Of a DNA stretch of 64,000 nucleotides, positions 7,753 to 16,251 are shown piece by piece; position 1 is the stretch's first letter, and each line of letters begins with the position of its first letter. Source of the stretch: a virus. A model generated the notes under the pieces. That model was not told the origin of the DNA, ran no database searches, and saw only the letters and a list, made by a program, of their open reading frames with translations. The position numbers and the translations under genes are program-made. The stretch is taken from positions 116,180 to 180,179 of the IMG/VR virus record IMGVR_UViG_3300024243_000005, one strand, 5' to 3'.

Positions 7753-8151
7753 TTACTTAATCGTTGGAGCTGCGGCCTCGGTTACCTCTTCACCGGGGAA
7801 GCGCCAGCAAAAACCTCGTGCGGTACTGCTGGTCCAGTGCACGACCGAAGTGACTCCCTCCTTCACCGTCTGCCGTCCGTACTGATCCTCCGCACCCTGA
7901 TTCTTGTCCACCACGACCAAATTGATGCACGGCCAATGCTCTCCAGCCTCTTTGTAGTCGTTAAGGATGACGCCATCGTCGCCCGTATCGTACACGTAAG
8001 GATCCTCGCTCCCCTCGGGGGCGGGTTTCCTACGCGGACAGACCAGGCGTCCTTTGGGGTCACCGTGGATGCAAAGCAGCAATGCGTCACGCTCAACGCG
8101 GTCAGCATCGATGAACACCAGGTGCATTCCAACTACCAGTTCTCGTTTCAT
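7753..8151 (-). CDS. Hypothetical protein, 132 aa
   Basis: ATG at 8151 with AGGAGACAGT upstream. Begins with a strand-rich segment (MKRELVVGMHLVFIDADRV). No recognised motif or cysteine cluster. Confidence 0.7.
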   Translation of the reverse strand: MKRELVVGMHLVFIDADRVERDALLLCIHGDPKGRLVCPRRKPAPEGSEDPYVYDTGDDGVILNDYKEAGEHWPCINLVVVDKNQGAEDQYGRQTVKEGVTSVVHWTSSTARGFCWRFPGEEVTEAAAPTIK

Positions 8152-8215
8152 ATCACTGTCTCCTTGTTGCGGCTCCGTTGCCGCGCAGAGGAGATCTGCA
8201 ATTTGTTATCATCTC

Positions 8216-8629
8216 TTACGGGTACCGCCGTGTCCAGAGTCCGCACGGATTATCGAAGTCGAGGCACCAGGTTGTGAACTCCGGTGTACGAAACGGGCGT
8301 TTCCACACACAACAATAGGACCTCACCTTGTAGTGGCTCGCGGGACCGGTGAAGCACACACGGGGCTTGCGCTCTGGGGGCTGCGTTTTGTACCCATTGC
8401 TCACACACCAATCCCGCAACTGACGGTGATTCATCGCACAACCGCTGCCGAAGACGCCTGCCAACGCGAACGCCACAACGACCGCAAGCATCCAAAGACA
8501 TCCAGAACCTGTTGTTGCCTTCGGGGCCTTCGCAGGGTTACCCCCACATCGATAGCACACGTTGCCTCCCAGCCTCCACGTAGACTGCTTGTTGCAGCTA
8601 CGACACAGGCCCTGAATTTCAACTTCCAT
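8216..8629 (-). CDS. Zinc-ribbon membrane protein, 137 aa
   Basis: The N-terminal ribbon CRSC...CYRCG is followed by a membrane segment (WMLAVVVAFALAGVFGSG) ending at a cysteine. The C-terminal domain is Cys-rich (VCF, YCCVW, WCLDFDNPC). This arrangement suggests a cytoplasmic zinc ribbon and an exported disulfide-containing tail. Function unknown. Confidence 0.7.
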   Translation of the reverse strand: MEVEIQGLCRSCNKQSTWRLGGNVCYRCGGNPAKAPKATTGSGCLWMLAVVVAFALAGVFGSGCAMNHRQLRDWCVSNGYKTQPPERKPRVCFTGPASHYKVRSYCCVWKRPFRTPEFTTWCLDFDNPCGLWTRRYP

Positions 8630-8661
8630 GTACACAACCTACGTTGGGCACGCCGACAGTG

Positions 8662-8964
8662 TCAACCGGCATTCTGCTCAAGGGCTTTTGCGCGGGCACG
8701 TGCGCGCGTCTCCAACTTCTGTAGGTAGTTCTTGAGCTTCCACTCAGCCATAGGCGCGTGGCATTTCACCTCGTGCCGCAGGTACGTAGCCTCCTCCATT
8801 GCACCTTTTCCCGCCCAATGCACTAGCGCAGATTCTCGCATCTCCTGCAACAAGGCAATCTGCTTCACATAGTTCTCCTCCAGCGCACGCGTGCTCTTCA
8901 GCAGCGCTACTACCTTCTCCGCTGTCATCGGAGGTTTCGTATCAATATCATCGATTCCTGCCAT
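8662..8964 (-). CDS. Helical protein, 100 aa
   Basis: Mostly alpha-helical and charged (TAEKVVALLKSTRALEENYV; KLETRARARAKALEQ). Likely coiled coil. Unrecognised. Confidence 0.7.
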   Translation of the reverse strand: MAGIDDIDTKPPMTAEKVVALLKSTRALEENYVKQIALLQEMRESALVHWAGKGAMEEATYLRHEVKCHAPMAEWKLKNYLQKLETRARARAKALEQNAG

Positions 8965-9038
8965 AACCCCTCTCAGGTTGATTAAATAAACTCAGTTGAT
9001 GTAGAGTGCGAAGTACACAACTCACACGGAGACGAAAC

Positions 9039-9599
9039 ATGACCCACATCGGAAAGATTCTGACCAAGGCACGCCCCACCATCCAACACTTCCGCGCACA
9101 CATCCTCCTGGTGTGCCTCGCAGCCATGCTCGTCGCTTGCCCCGCTGGGATGTCCGTCTATGACCACATGCGCAACGTGCTCAGCTACCAGGATGTGGGC
9201 ACCGCGTTCTCCGACGCCATCGTGAAGCGTTGGATGTCCAAGCAGACCGACGAGGCCAAGAAAGCCGAGGTCCAGGCCAAGTACGACAAGATCAAGCTGA
9301 GCACCCTCAAGGGCATCGCCGCCCTGGAGGCGACCATCGATACCGCTGAGAACGCCGGGACCGGAGGTGACCCCAAGAAGCTGCGCGAGGACGTCAAGAA
9401 GCTCGTGGCCAAGCTCCTGGACTTCGGCCTGTCGCTGGAGAGCGCCATCACGCCCGTGGACCCACTGCCTGCGACCCCTGCGCCCGACACTGCCACACCT
9501 GCATCTGCGCCGAACAGCAACTACCTGGACGTGGTGCGCGAACGTAACCGGATCCTGGCCAGGATCGACGCGGACTTCGAGCGCCGGTTCAACTTGTAG
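9039..9599 (+). CDS. Putative lipoprotein with coiled-coil body
   Basis: 186 aa, start at MTHIGK with GGAG 8 nt upstream. A basic N-region is followed by the hydrophobic stretch ILLVCLAAMLVAC, ending in a lipobox-like LVAC. The mature part is helical and charged, with a Pro/Ala/Thr linker before the C-terminus. First of three plus-strand genes at 9.0-10.5 kb. The long N-region makes signal-peptidase II processing an inference. Confidence 0.7.
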   Translation: MTHIGKILTKARPTIQHFRAHILLVCLAAMLVACPAGMSVYDHMRNVLSYQDVGTAFSDAIVKRWMSKQTDEAKKAEVQAKYDKIKLSTLKGIAALEATIDTAENAGTGGDPKKLREDVKKLVAKLLDFGLSLESAITPVDPLPATPAPDTATPASAPNSNYLDVVRERNRILARIDADFERRFNL

Positions 9600-9628
9600 C
9601 GCCCGCACGCCCCGCCTATAATGCTGGC

Positions 9629-10243
9629 ATGTACACTGCTGGCCACCACCACGCCCTCACACAACTCGGTCTCGAAAAAAGCGCCGGGCTCGCCGACACC
9701 ATCCAAGCAGGGAAGACCTTCCTTGCGGGATTCAAGGATAAGGCACGCGCCGCGTCAGATGCTTTGAGCACAGGCACAGCCACTACGCTCCCCGGCGTAA
9801 GGCGAGGTGCTGTACCCACCCCTGTGGGACACAACCCACAACAGACAGCAGACGCCCTCCACCGTGCGAGCGCTTCGGGGTACCCTATCGCTCACCGTGC
9901 GCATAAAGGCGTGATGCTGCCCTTCCACCCCACCGATAACCTGGTGTACATGAATGGGCGTTGGGTCAACCCAGATGAAGGGCTCGCCGCGTTCCGCAAA
10001 ATAAACGTACGTGAGGGGCTACGGCACTCAGCACAAGCACCTCACCCCGTATCCCGGCCCATGGGTCCCGTGACATCCAGCGCACCCCCACAAGCAACCA
10101 CGATGGGGGAGAACGGGCTATCCATGACAGGAGCCATCACGCCGAAAGCAGAGAACATGCTCCTGCGTGACATCGAGCTGGCACGACTAGGGGCTGCTGC
10201 AAAGATGGGGTCGTACAACGCACTCGCTGCTCTGGGGTTCTAA
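9629..10243 (+). CDS. Hypothetical protein, 204 aa
   Basis: Begins 29 nt after the lipoprotein gene with MYTAGHHHALTQLGLEKSAG, a histidine-rich start. Rich in Ala, Gly, Pro and His with low sequence complexity in the centre; it could be a virion-associated protein, but this is only an inference from composition. Same operon as its neighbours. Confidence 0.7.
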   Translation: MYTAGHHHALTQLGLEKSAGLADTIQAGKTFLAGFKDKARAASDALSTGTATTLPGVRRGAVPTPVGHNPQQTADALHRASASGYPIAHRAHKGVMLPFHPTDNLVYMNGRWVNPDEGLAAFRKINVREGLRHSAQAPHPVSRPMGPVTSSAPPQATTMGENGLSMTGAITPKAENMLLRDIELARLGAAAKMGSYNALAALGF

Positions 10244-10251
10244 GCCACCAC

Positions 10252-10500
10252 GTGGAACTAACCCGCTGCGACGATAAAAACTTCGGCCCGTCGTCCGCAC
10301 CTGTGGGTACCTGGATACCATGGACCCATGGAAGCACCTACCTCAAGACCGCCGCTCTACGTTGTCCCACGTGTGGCCACATCTTCTGCCTCGCGGAACA
10401 CACCATGGATGAGGACGGCGCCGTATCCCCTTCCGTGGTGTGTCCCCGTAAATGTGGCTTTCACGTGTTCATGTGCTTGGTGGGGTGGTCTCCTACCTGA
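10252..10500 (+). CDS. Small zinc-ribbon protein, 82 aa
   Basis: ATG shortly after the preceding stop. Ribbon cysteines are CPTCG and CPRKCG about 27 residues apart. The C-terminus overlaps the convergent minus-strand gene by 8 nt. Function unknown. Confidence 0.65.
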   Translation: MELTRCDDKNFGPSSAPVGTWIPWTHGSTYLKTAALRCPTCGHIFCLAEHTMDEDGAVSPSVVCPRKCGFHVFMCLVGWSPT

Positions 10501-10792
10501 GTGCGTCCAGCGCAGCCTGCTGTCTTGCCAACTCCACCTCGCGATCATGCTCCGCATCCCGCAACATCGCCCCCAGGGCCTCCAACACCACCCGAAACTG
10601 ATCCGGGGTGCACACCAGCACCGTCGTCGCGCACTGCACCGTGTAACCACCTGGGCACGCTTCGAAGCACGCCTCCGTCCCACACTCGAACTCCACCTGC
10701 ATGGACGTAGCGTTCCCGCTGTGCTTGAACCCGACAGCGGTTGACTTCTTCACCGCCGCCCGTAGTTTTGCCATGGTAGGGCCATCAGGCAC
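10493..10792 (-). CDS. Hypothetical protein, 99 aa
   Basis: The GTG at 10792 is favoured by AAGGAGGTG 6 nt upstream and by overlap with the upstream stop; ATG at 10774 is the alternative. Two short Cys-containing strands (FECGTEACFEACPGG) precede a helical C-terminus (LEALGAMLRDAEHDREVELA). Unrecognised. Confidence 0.65.
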   Translation of the reverse strand: MPDGPTMAKLRAAVKKSTAVGFKHSGNATSMQVEFECGTEACFEACPGGYTVQCATTVLVCTPDQFRVVLEALGAMLRDAEHDREVELARQQAALDALR

Positions 10793-11657
10793 ACTGCACC
10801 TCCTTCTGAAGTATCGCCTCTTGCTCTTTGTCCTGCTGCTGCTCCAGCTTCATGTCGAACACCGCGCGCATCCTCTCAGCGTCCGCATACCGCCGCTCCT
10901 TCGCAGCCTGCAGCATCAGCGTCTCCAGGCGCTTCATGCGTGCACCCTCAGAGATGTGGCGTCCTCGGAGACCACCCTCGGGTACCGTATGACGTAACTC
11001 GTGACTCCCGATGTTGTTGAGGCCGTGCGTGCCCACCTTGACCCACCACATGTTGTTGATGTTGTGCTCAGCGATACCAACGCCCCAGCGCTTGTCCCAA
11101 CCCAGGAAGAAAACACGCTCCCCGTTGCGAATCACCCCATCTTGCCCTTTGCTGTTGTACGGGGAAATCTCCGCATTGTTGTAGACGCTACGCCCACGCC
11201 CAAAGGTCTCGTGCTCCGCTCTATAGTCCAGGAACTCATCCACGGTAGCGTCGAGGGCGCCGTACTTCGGTTTGGAGTCTTTGTACGTGTACTCAGTGTT
11301 TTCACGACACCACGCCACGAACTGTTGTATTTCGTACTTCACGCGCACCTTCAACAGATACGGCATCTTGCGCAACTTGTCGTGCTCGTACTTCCCACCG
11401 CTGGGGTGTTTGCAATGCCGGTGTCCGTTACGCAAGCAACGATGGTGCTTCAGGATGTTCTTATCCTGCCGCACAGACCACCCGCGTCGCCGCAGCAAGC
11501 GAATAATGGGGTGCAGAATATCGTACTCGAACCCCTTGTCGTACTGCGGCCAATTCGCCTGCATCTCCTCCCGCGTGGGCTCCTCCCACACATGAAACGA
11601 CGCATACTCCATGAACACCCGCACCTCACCCGGGGGACGCTGCGCCAGGGCCTTCAC
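10785..11657 (-). CDS. Hypothetical protein, 290 aa
   Basis: N-terminal part contains His/Cys residues (HHRCLRNGHRHCKHPSGG) that could bind metal. The centre has GERVFFLGWDKRWGVG. The C-terminal 60 residues form a charged helix (LMLQAAKERRYADAERMRAV) of the UvrB/UvrC coiled-coil type. No catalytic motif recognised. 4-nt overlap with the gene upstream. Confidence 0.7.
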   Translation of the reverse strand: MKALAQRPPGEVRVFMEYASFHVWEEPTREEMQANWPQYDKGFEYDILHPIIRLLRRRGWSVRQDKNILKHHRCLRNGHRHCKHPSGGKYEHDKLRKMPYLLKVRVKYEIQQFVAWCRENTEYTYKDSKPKYGALDATVDEFLDYRAEHETFGRGRSVYNNAEISPYNSKGQDGVIRNGERVFFLGWDKRWGVGIAEHNINNMWWVKVGTHGLNNIGSHELRHTVPEGGLRGRHISEGARMKRLETLMLQAAKERRYADAERMRAVFDMKLEQQQDKEQEAILQKEVQCA

Positions 11658-12055
11658 TTCTTCACCTCTGGCATCGCATCCTCTGGCACGCGCTCACCGT
11701 CTGCGACCTTCACCTCGTAATCCTTCATCTGGTGCCCGCCGCCTGTCTTCTTATGGCCCAGCCACTTAACGATCATCGGGTCTCCAACCTGTGCTGGCGA
11801 CACATCCACAAGCTGCACCAGCTTCATCCCTGTGAGCATGTACGAACCACCCTGGGGCACGTGCAGAATGATGACCGTGTACTCGCCGAAGGTGCCGTTC
11901 TGTACCGTCTGGCCACCGTAGTAGCCCACCAGCTCGTCGCCCTCTTCAGGGTCCCAACGCTGGGCCTTGGTAACCTTCTTCCAGTTGTAGCGTGCTCGCA
12001 GCTCCTCGGCTGCGGTCTGTGCAGGGATGTCAGGGAGCGGAGCTGGATCAGCCAT
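11654..12055 (-). CDS. Hypothetical protein, 133 aa
   Basis: Mostly beta strands (GEYTVIILHVPQGGSYMLTG; KLVQLVDVSPAQVGDPMIVK) with an acidic N-terminus and a basic patch HKKTGGGHQMK. It resembles small OB-like phage proteins with an exposed KKTxGGH loop; this is an impression, not a homology claim. Confidence 0.7.
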   Translation of the reverse strand: MADPAPLPDIPAQTAAEELRARYNWKKVTKAQRWDPEEGDELVGYYGGQTVQNGTFGEYTVIILHVPQGGSYMLTGMKLVQLVDVSPAQVGDPMIVKWLGHKKTGGGHQMKDYEVKVADGERVPEDAMPEVKK

Positions 12056-12335
12056 CAGCGGGTTCCTCCTCCTTGGTCGTGTCGATGTCCAACTTGCGCT
12101 CCTCGTCGAATGTCATGTTATCGAGATTCAGCGCCCTGCAACTACTCGGCTCCCACGGCTCACCATCGGTGACCGTCAGGTCCAGGTTCTCCCGCTTGTC
12201 GGGGTCCTCCAACACATCCTGCACTGCGTTCTCCGCCAGCGTGTGCGCCTGTTTTAGGTCAGGCGCATCCACGCGCACAGTAACCGTGGTCCGTACGAGT
12301 GCTTCGAGTTCGACCTCTACGTCGATGATTGGCAT
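12048..12335 (-). CDS. Hypothetical acidic protein, 95 aa
   Basis: Beta-rich N-terminal half (IIDVEVELEALVRTTVTVRV), acidic C-terminus ending EEEPADG. ATG start directly follows the upstream TAA. Unrecognised. Confidence 0.7.
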   Translation of the reverse strand: MPIIDVEVELEALVRTTVTVRVDAPDLKQAHTLAENAVQDVLEDPDKRENLDLTVTDGEPWEPSSCRALNLDNMTFDEERKLDIDTTKEEEPADG

Positions 12336-13172
12336 TTATTGATCTCCCTCACCCCAGAATTCACCCACAACACGATCCATATCCTCCAGTACACAAGAAG
12401 AGAACCACTCCCCGTGCAAACGGAACGCGTCAAAAATGGTATGTAAGTATCGCTCCAGTGCTTTAGGTCCCGTGTACTGTTTGACCACCGTAAGTTCTAC
12501 AGAGCTATGCGTCCGCAACGTCGACAGGCGCTTCTTGAGTTGTGTCGTGTACCCAATCTTAACATTGCCCACTTCTGAAGCCTGGACGACGTAAATTGTT
12601 TGTGTATCCGCAGAGTTCTCAGGGAAGCCGAAACACAACAAGTGGTTACACACCCGCTGATGAAAACGCTCCCCCTTCCCAAAGGCTTTCAAAATATCCA
12701 AAAGCAGTTCTTTAATGAAGTGTACGCCCGAAGCCTCTATGACATCCAATGTCACACAGGTCCCATGATCAGAGGTACATCTCACATGGCTAACGCGCCC
12801 GGTGGCCAGGTGAATAATGGCACTATCCAATTCCGTGAGTTCAATGACGTCGTTGCACACATCACAACCCACACGTAGTGACCTGCGCATTGGATACTTA
12901 GTCCAGTATTCCAGCCACGCCTTCTGTAACGCGTCCACAACTTGCTCGGATTGTTGTGACTTCCGCCGTACGTACTTATACCAATCCCAGTAACTCCACC
13001 CCCAACACGCACCTTCCTCCACAGCAGCGTCACGCTGCGCATCACTCGCCAAATCTCCGACAACATCATCACGCGTCAGACTACCTAGCAACCACGGAAG
13101 GAAGGAGCCACCTTCGGCCTTAGCGCGCACCCTGGCGTTACGTAGTGCGGTCTTACTACGGCAAGTACCCAA
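12336..13172 (-). CDS. YozE-like plus T5orf172/GIY-YIG-like protein
   Basis: About 278 aa from a TTG at 13172; the exact start is uncertain. Residues about 22-70 (SFLPWLLG...RDDVVGDLASDAQRD) follow the YozE SAM-like pattern. The C-terminal 90 residues (IYVVQASEVGNVKIGYTTQL, then LRTHSSVEL, then ALERYLHTIFDAFRLHGEWF) match the T5orf172/MUG113 branch of GIY-YIG-like domains. Members of this branch occur in phage and regulatory proteins and are often not proven nucleases. The central CDVC cysteines may bind metal. Confidence 0.7.
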   Translation of the reverse strand: MGTCRSKTALRNARVRAKAEGGSFLPWLLGSLTRDDVVGDLASDAQRDAAVEEGACWGWSYWDWYKYVRRKSQQSEQVVDALQKAWLEYWTKYPMRRSLRVGCDVCNDVIELTELDSAIIHLATGRVSHVRCTSDHGTCVTLDVIEASGVHFIKELLLDILKAFGKGERFHQRVCNHLLCFGFPENSADTQTIYVVQASEVGNVKIGYTTQLKKRLSTLRTHSSVELTVVKQYTGPKALERYLHTIFDAFRLHGEWFSSCVLEDMDRVVGEFWGEGDQ

Positions 13173-13611
13173 GCAACCGTCCGATGCCCCGCGCCATCGC
13201 GTTGGAGGGCTCCTTGATGTCGTGCATCATCGTCCTGTTGTACATGTACATGGCGAGGTCTTCCCAGAAGTCCAGGCCACTATGCATCGAGACCACGCTG
13301 TCTGCGTCCACGCCGAGCATCGACCCGATGAACAGCTTCTCAGCGTCTTCCATGGGGCCGTAGTAGGTCTGGTCCCCGGAGTCGAACAGTTCAACCTCTT
13401 GCACTTGTATGTCCGCGATATCTGCGGGCAAATAGCTGCTCGCGTCCATAGCTGTGCGTAGCGTACTCGCGTCCATGGTACTGGGGCCGTCCTTGATGAG
13501 AAACTCAACAACGAAGCGGCGGCGTACCGATTTACCGCGTAAAGGCAGTGCTGCAGTACGGAACGGAGGACTCAGCGGGGCACTTTCTGGTTCATCGAGG
13601 ATGCTACCCAT
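13156..13611 (-). CDS. Hypothetical protein, 151 aa
   Basis: The ATG at 13611 overlaps the TGA of the TOPRIM gene. Contains an RGKSVRRRF basic patch encoded across a TTTACCGCGTAAA palindrome (13531-13543), then an acidic region with MMHDIKEPSNAMARG near the end. Unrecognised. Confidence 0.7.
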   Translation of the reverse strand: MGSILDEPESAPLSPPFRTAALPLRGKSVRRRFVVEFLIKDGPSTMDASTLRTAMDASSYLPADIADIQVQEVELFDSGDQTYYGPMEDAEKLFIGSMLGVDADSVVSMHSGLDFWEDLAMYMYNRTMMHDIKEPSNAMARGIGRLLGYLP

Positions 13612-14999
13612 CAGCGTTTCTCCTTGACAAGACGGGGAAGAAGCTCCCCATACATTCGTGCTCGGAACTCTTTGCGCACCACCTCCGACTCGTTCAGGAT
13701 CGCCTGGTGGATGCTCCCGTCGAAGCAAGCATCAATGGCTCTGCGCGCCAGGCTGCGAAGCACTTGGGGGTCCAGAGCATCAAGCTCCCAGGCGTCGTTC
13801 CCAGCCCAACCGTGGTCCCGCACGTACTTCGCATGGCGCGTCGACGTCGGCTTCGCCCAGAAGGGCGGAGGGCTGTACTGCTGGATCTGGTTCTTGTTAA
13901 GCGCCATACGCTCCACCGTGAAGGGCACGATGACGCCCTCGCGAACCTGGATAATCTTGAGGCGCCGCTCCAGGTCCAGAGGGATCTCCATCCCATCGGG
14001 GTCATGGTCGCCGAAGTACAGAATCTTGATCTCTTGATTGCTACCCTCGTGCCACTCCAGCCCTGTCAGCTTGCCGTATCCGTACCGCTTGATGCCACCG
14101 TGAGTACCCTCTTCGCGTGAGTCAACAGGGATGTCGTCCTCATCCTCTTCGGCCCAGTCCACGTAGTTCTCTAACTGGTCAATCGCGTCCTCGTGGTTGA
14201 CCAACAACCGCGCCAACCCCTTGGGTGTTGTGGGGTCATGCTCCTGCGCCTCACTGAAACCCAGCGAGAAGAGATCATTTTGATCCTGTATTGAACTGTT
14301 CATCACCGACGCCATCATCAGGTGGAGCTGATGCAAGATGGACACCGAGGGATAGCCCTTCGTCGCCAACCAGGACACACCGAGCTTCTGGCACGGAGGG
14401 CCGAAGACATTGGATAACGCCTCTTTCTCGAACAGCACGAAGGGGATGATGGGCTGGCGAAACCAGCGACTCACCTGCACGAAGAACTGATCCAGCTTGG
14501 GAATCCAGTCCCCGGCTGACTCCAACGCACGCTCTTGATTCAGGTCGAAGCGCATCACGTCTCCGTAATGCAGCGTGCGGGATGCATCGGACAACAGTTC
14601 GAGAGGGAAGTCCCCTTTGATCCTCGCCGCCGACAAGGTGTTCTTGACCCGGTTGTACTCCGCCTGCCCCGAAGGGATGTATCCACGACTGACGAGCTGG
14701 TAATACATGCCCCTGACGGTAAGGCTCATACCGTCCTGCTGGTACTTCAGAGCGATGCTGTTGCACACATCCAAGAGCTGCTGCTTCGTGAGGTATGTGA
14801 CGCCTTTGAGCCTGGCCCGGAACTGCGGCGTCATCTTGTTAACTGCGCACTCTTCGAAAGGGGGTGTGTCCTTGCCGTCGACAGCACGAGCCTTGGCAGC
14901 ACGCGCATACGCCTCCAACAACGCCTCCTCACCCTTCTTGCCCTTGACCTCGATGTTCCATGCTTCCCCATCAGGAAAGCGCACGTGGAATTTGGGCAT
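13611..14999 (-). CDS. TOPRIM-domain protein related to topoisomerase VI subunit A / Spo11
   Basis: 462 aa. A winged-helix-like region includes SLTVRGMYYQLVSRGYI, as in proteins that precede a TopoVI-A type TOPRIM domain. The TOPRIM signature is present: a glutamate in VLFEKEAL (about 215) and the acidic pair in YFGDHDPDGMEI (about 335). These residues would bind Mg. No tyrosine role could be verified. Such single-subunit proteins are common in phages and bacteria and may cut or process DNA. Coupled to a 90-aa gene upstream and a 151-aa gene downstream. Confidence 0.75.
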   Translation of the reverse strand: MPKFHVRFPDGEAWNIEVKGKKGEEALLEAYARAAKARAVDGKDTPPFEECAVNKMTPQFRARLKGVTYLTKQQLLDVCNSIALKYQQDGMSLTVRGMYYQLVSRGYIPSGQAEYNRVKNTLSAARIKGDFPLELLSDASRTLHYGDVMRFDLNQERALESAGDWIPKLDQFFVQVSRWFRQPIIPFVLFEKEALSNVFGPPCQKLGVSWLATKGYPSVSILHQLHLMMASVMNSSIQDQNDLFSLGFSEAQEHDPTTPKGLARLLVNHEDAIDQLENYVDWAEEDEDDIPVDSREEGTHGGIKRYGYGKLTGLEWHEGSNQEIKILYFGDHDPDGMEIPLDLERRLKIIQVREGVIVPFTVERMALNKNQIQQYSPPPFWAKPTSTRHAKYVRDHGWAGNDAWELDALDPQVLRSLARRAIDACFDGSIHQAILNESEVVRKEFRARMYGELLPRLVKEKR

Positions 15000-15271
15000 C
15001 AGTCTCGGAACGCCTCGGGGCAGCTTTCCTGCATCCGCTCCAGCATGAACTGCGCCGACGGGCAGTTGCCCACCCCTGCACGGGTCTCCAAACTCTTACG
15101 AAGCATCAAGACCGCCGCACCGTAGCTATTGCCTTGAGCTTCAGCCAAGACACCCAGCGACAGCCTCAAATCTTGCGTCGGGCTATCTGTACCCCGCACC
15201 ATCCATTGCACTGGCATGAACACGCCACCCACGACGTCGAACGCCGCGAGCAAATAAGCTGTGTGATCCAC
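14999..15271 (-). CDS. Hypothetical protein, 90 aa
   Basis: The stop overlaps the TOPRIM gene's ATG. Helical sequence with GNSYGAAVLMLRKSLETRAG. Likely functions with, or at least is translated with, the TOPRIM protein. Unrecognised family. Confidence 0.65.
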   Translation of the reverse strand: MDHTAYLLAAFDVVGGVFMPVQWMVRGTDSPTQDLRLSLGVLAEAQGNSYGAAVLMLRKSLETRAGVGNCPSAQFMLERMQESCPEAFRD

Positions 15272-15369
15272 ACTTCCTCCTTGGGCAAAAAAAGAGATAA
15301 ATGAAACCCACTACTAAGCTAGTAGGGGCCTCTGTGTTTTCTTATACCTGATATGTATTGGGATTTCGG

Positions 15370-15444
15370 TCGGGGTGAGAGGATTTGAACCTCCGACATC
15401 CTGCTCCCAAAGCAGGCGCGCTGACCAGACTGCGCTACACCCCG
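15370..15444 (-). tRNA. tRNA-Pro (TGG)
   Basis: Minus-strand cloverleaf: acceptor CGGGGTG/CACCCCG type pairing, anticodon stem CCTGC/GCAGG with loop TTTGGGA (anticodon TGG), T arm GGAGG-TTCAAAT-CCTCT. Isolated between two operons. Confidence 0.9.
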
Positions 15445-15478
15445 TGAACCGCAGAATAGAGCCCTCTACAGCCCACTG

Positions 15479-15685
15479 TCAAACCTTCGTGATGTACCGC
15501 TCGCCGAGCCACACTTTGCATATACCACAGGGGCAAGGCTTCCCGAAGCGGTCTGCGGCCAGATGTGCAGCGTGGTCCACGACCCAGTCAACAACCTGGA
15601 AGATGCGCCACAAAGGGAACAGCGTCCCGTAGGTACAGAACGCCCCACCTCGGAGCTTGAAGTATCTGGGTCCGCGTAGCTTCAT
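15479..15685 (-). CDS. Small cysteine-containing protein, 68 aa
   Basis: Starts MKLRGPRYFKLRGGAF; the C-terminal CPCGICKVWLG may be a metal knuckle. 4-nt overlap with the gene upstream. Unrecognised. Confidence 0.7.
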   Translation of the reverse strand: MKLRGPRYFKLRGGAFCTYGTLFPLWRIFQVVDWVVDHAAHLAADRFGKPCPCGICKVWLGERYITKV

Positions 15686-16101
15686 ATCATCTCACTCTCG
15701 AAGTATCGCACGTCGAACTCGTAACGTGAACACACATGTGGAAAGAGGCGCTGCGCCGTACGCCACATCGTCAGGAAGTCATGCCTGCCCCGCATCATGA
15801 ATCCGCTGTTACAACCCCCACGCCCATCCACGGAACGGTCCCAGAAGGAGATGAGCGTCCAGTGCTTCTTCGACGAGTACGTAACACGCACCAGGCCCTC
15901 TGTCTGAATCCGTGACCGCTCTGCACGGCGACCACGCACCCGAGAACCAGGGCAGTGGCCCCCATCCAACCGAGGGAACGCCTCCCACATCTCTTTGCCC
16001 ACACCGTCGCCCATCGACGGCGAATTCATGAACTGGTCCCACAAGTAGTGACCCGCGCTCTCGATGCACCCGAAGTAGTACATCACTCTGCGCTCGTCCA
16101 T
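15682..16101 (-). CDS. Hypothetical protein, 139 aa
   Basis: Starts MDERRVMYYFG; the GCIESAGHYLWD segment after a YYFG strand is typical of small phage proteins of unknown function. The frame is open further upstream into an XRE-type hel turn helix (see 16102-16248), so it may be the C-terminal part of an interrupted regulator. As an independent gene this ATG is the best start. Confidence 0.65.
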   Translation of the reverse strand: MDERRVMYYFGCIESAGHYLWDQFMNSPSMGDGVGKEMWEAFPRLDGGHCPGSRVRGRRAERSRIQTEGLVRVTYSSKKHWTLISFWDRSVDGRGGCNSGFMMRGRHDFLTMWRTAQRLFPHVCSRYEFDVRYFESEMI

Positions 16102-16248
16102 CGCTATCTGCGCTGCCCCGGGAACCGCGCGCTTACCCCGCTCCACCTCACCAAGACGCACCGCGCTCGCCTACAGCGCAGCAGCGAAGTCACGCAGCGA
16201 CAGGTTGTACTTCACGCGCAGGGCACGCAGCTCGTGGCCGAAGGGCAT
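16102..16248 (-). pseudogene. XRE-type HTH segment interrupted by an amber codon
   Basis: ATG at 16248, 4 nt after the upstream TGA, gives MPFGHELRALRVKYNLSLRD-FAAAL, then TAG (16171-16173), and then in the same frame ASAVRLGEVERGKRAVP. Together these form a textbook XRE helix-turn-helix (LRxLR...LSLRDFA.ALG.S..RLGEVERGKR) with the stop at the conserved turn residue. TAG ends several other genes here as an ordinary stop, so general recoding is unlikely. It is either a nonsense mutation, a read-through site or a sequencing error. Confidence 0.6.
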
Positions 16249-16251
16249 CGA

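Noticed and set aside
16102-16248. Genome-wide recoding of TAG to glutamine, as in some huge phages
   Set aside because: TAG terminates several genes at sensible ends (for example 931, 4776, 10493), and other frames are not interrupted by TAG in conserved regions.
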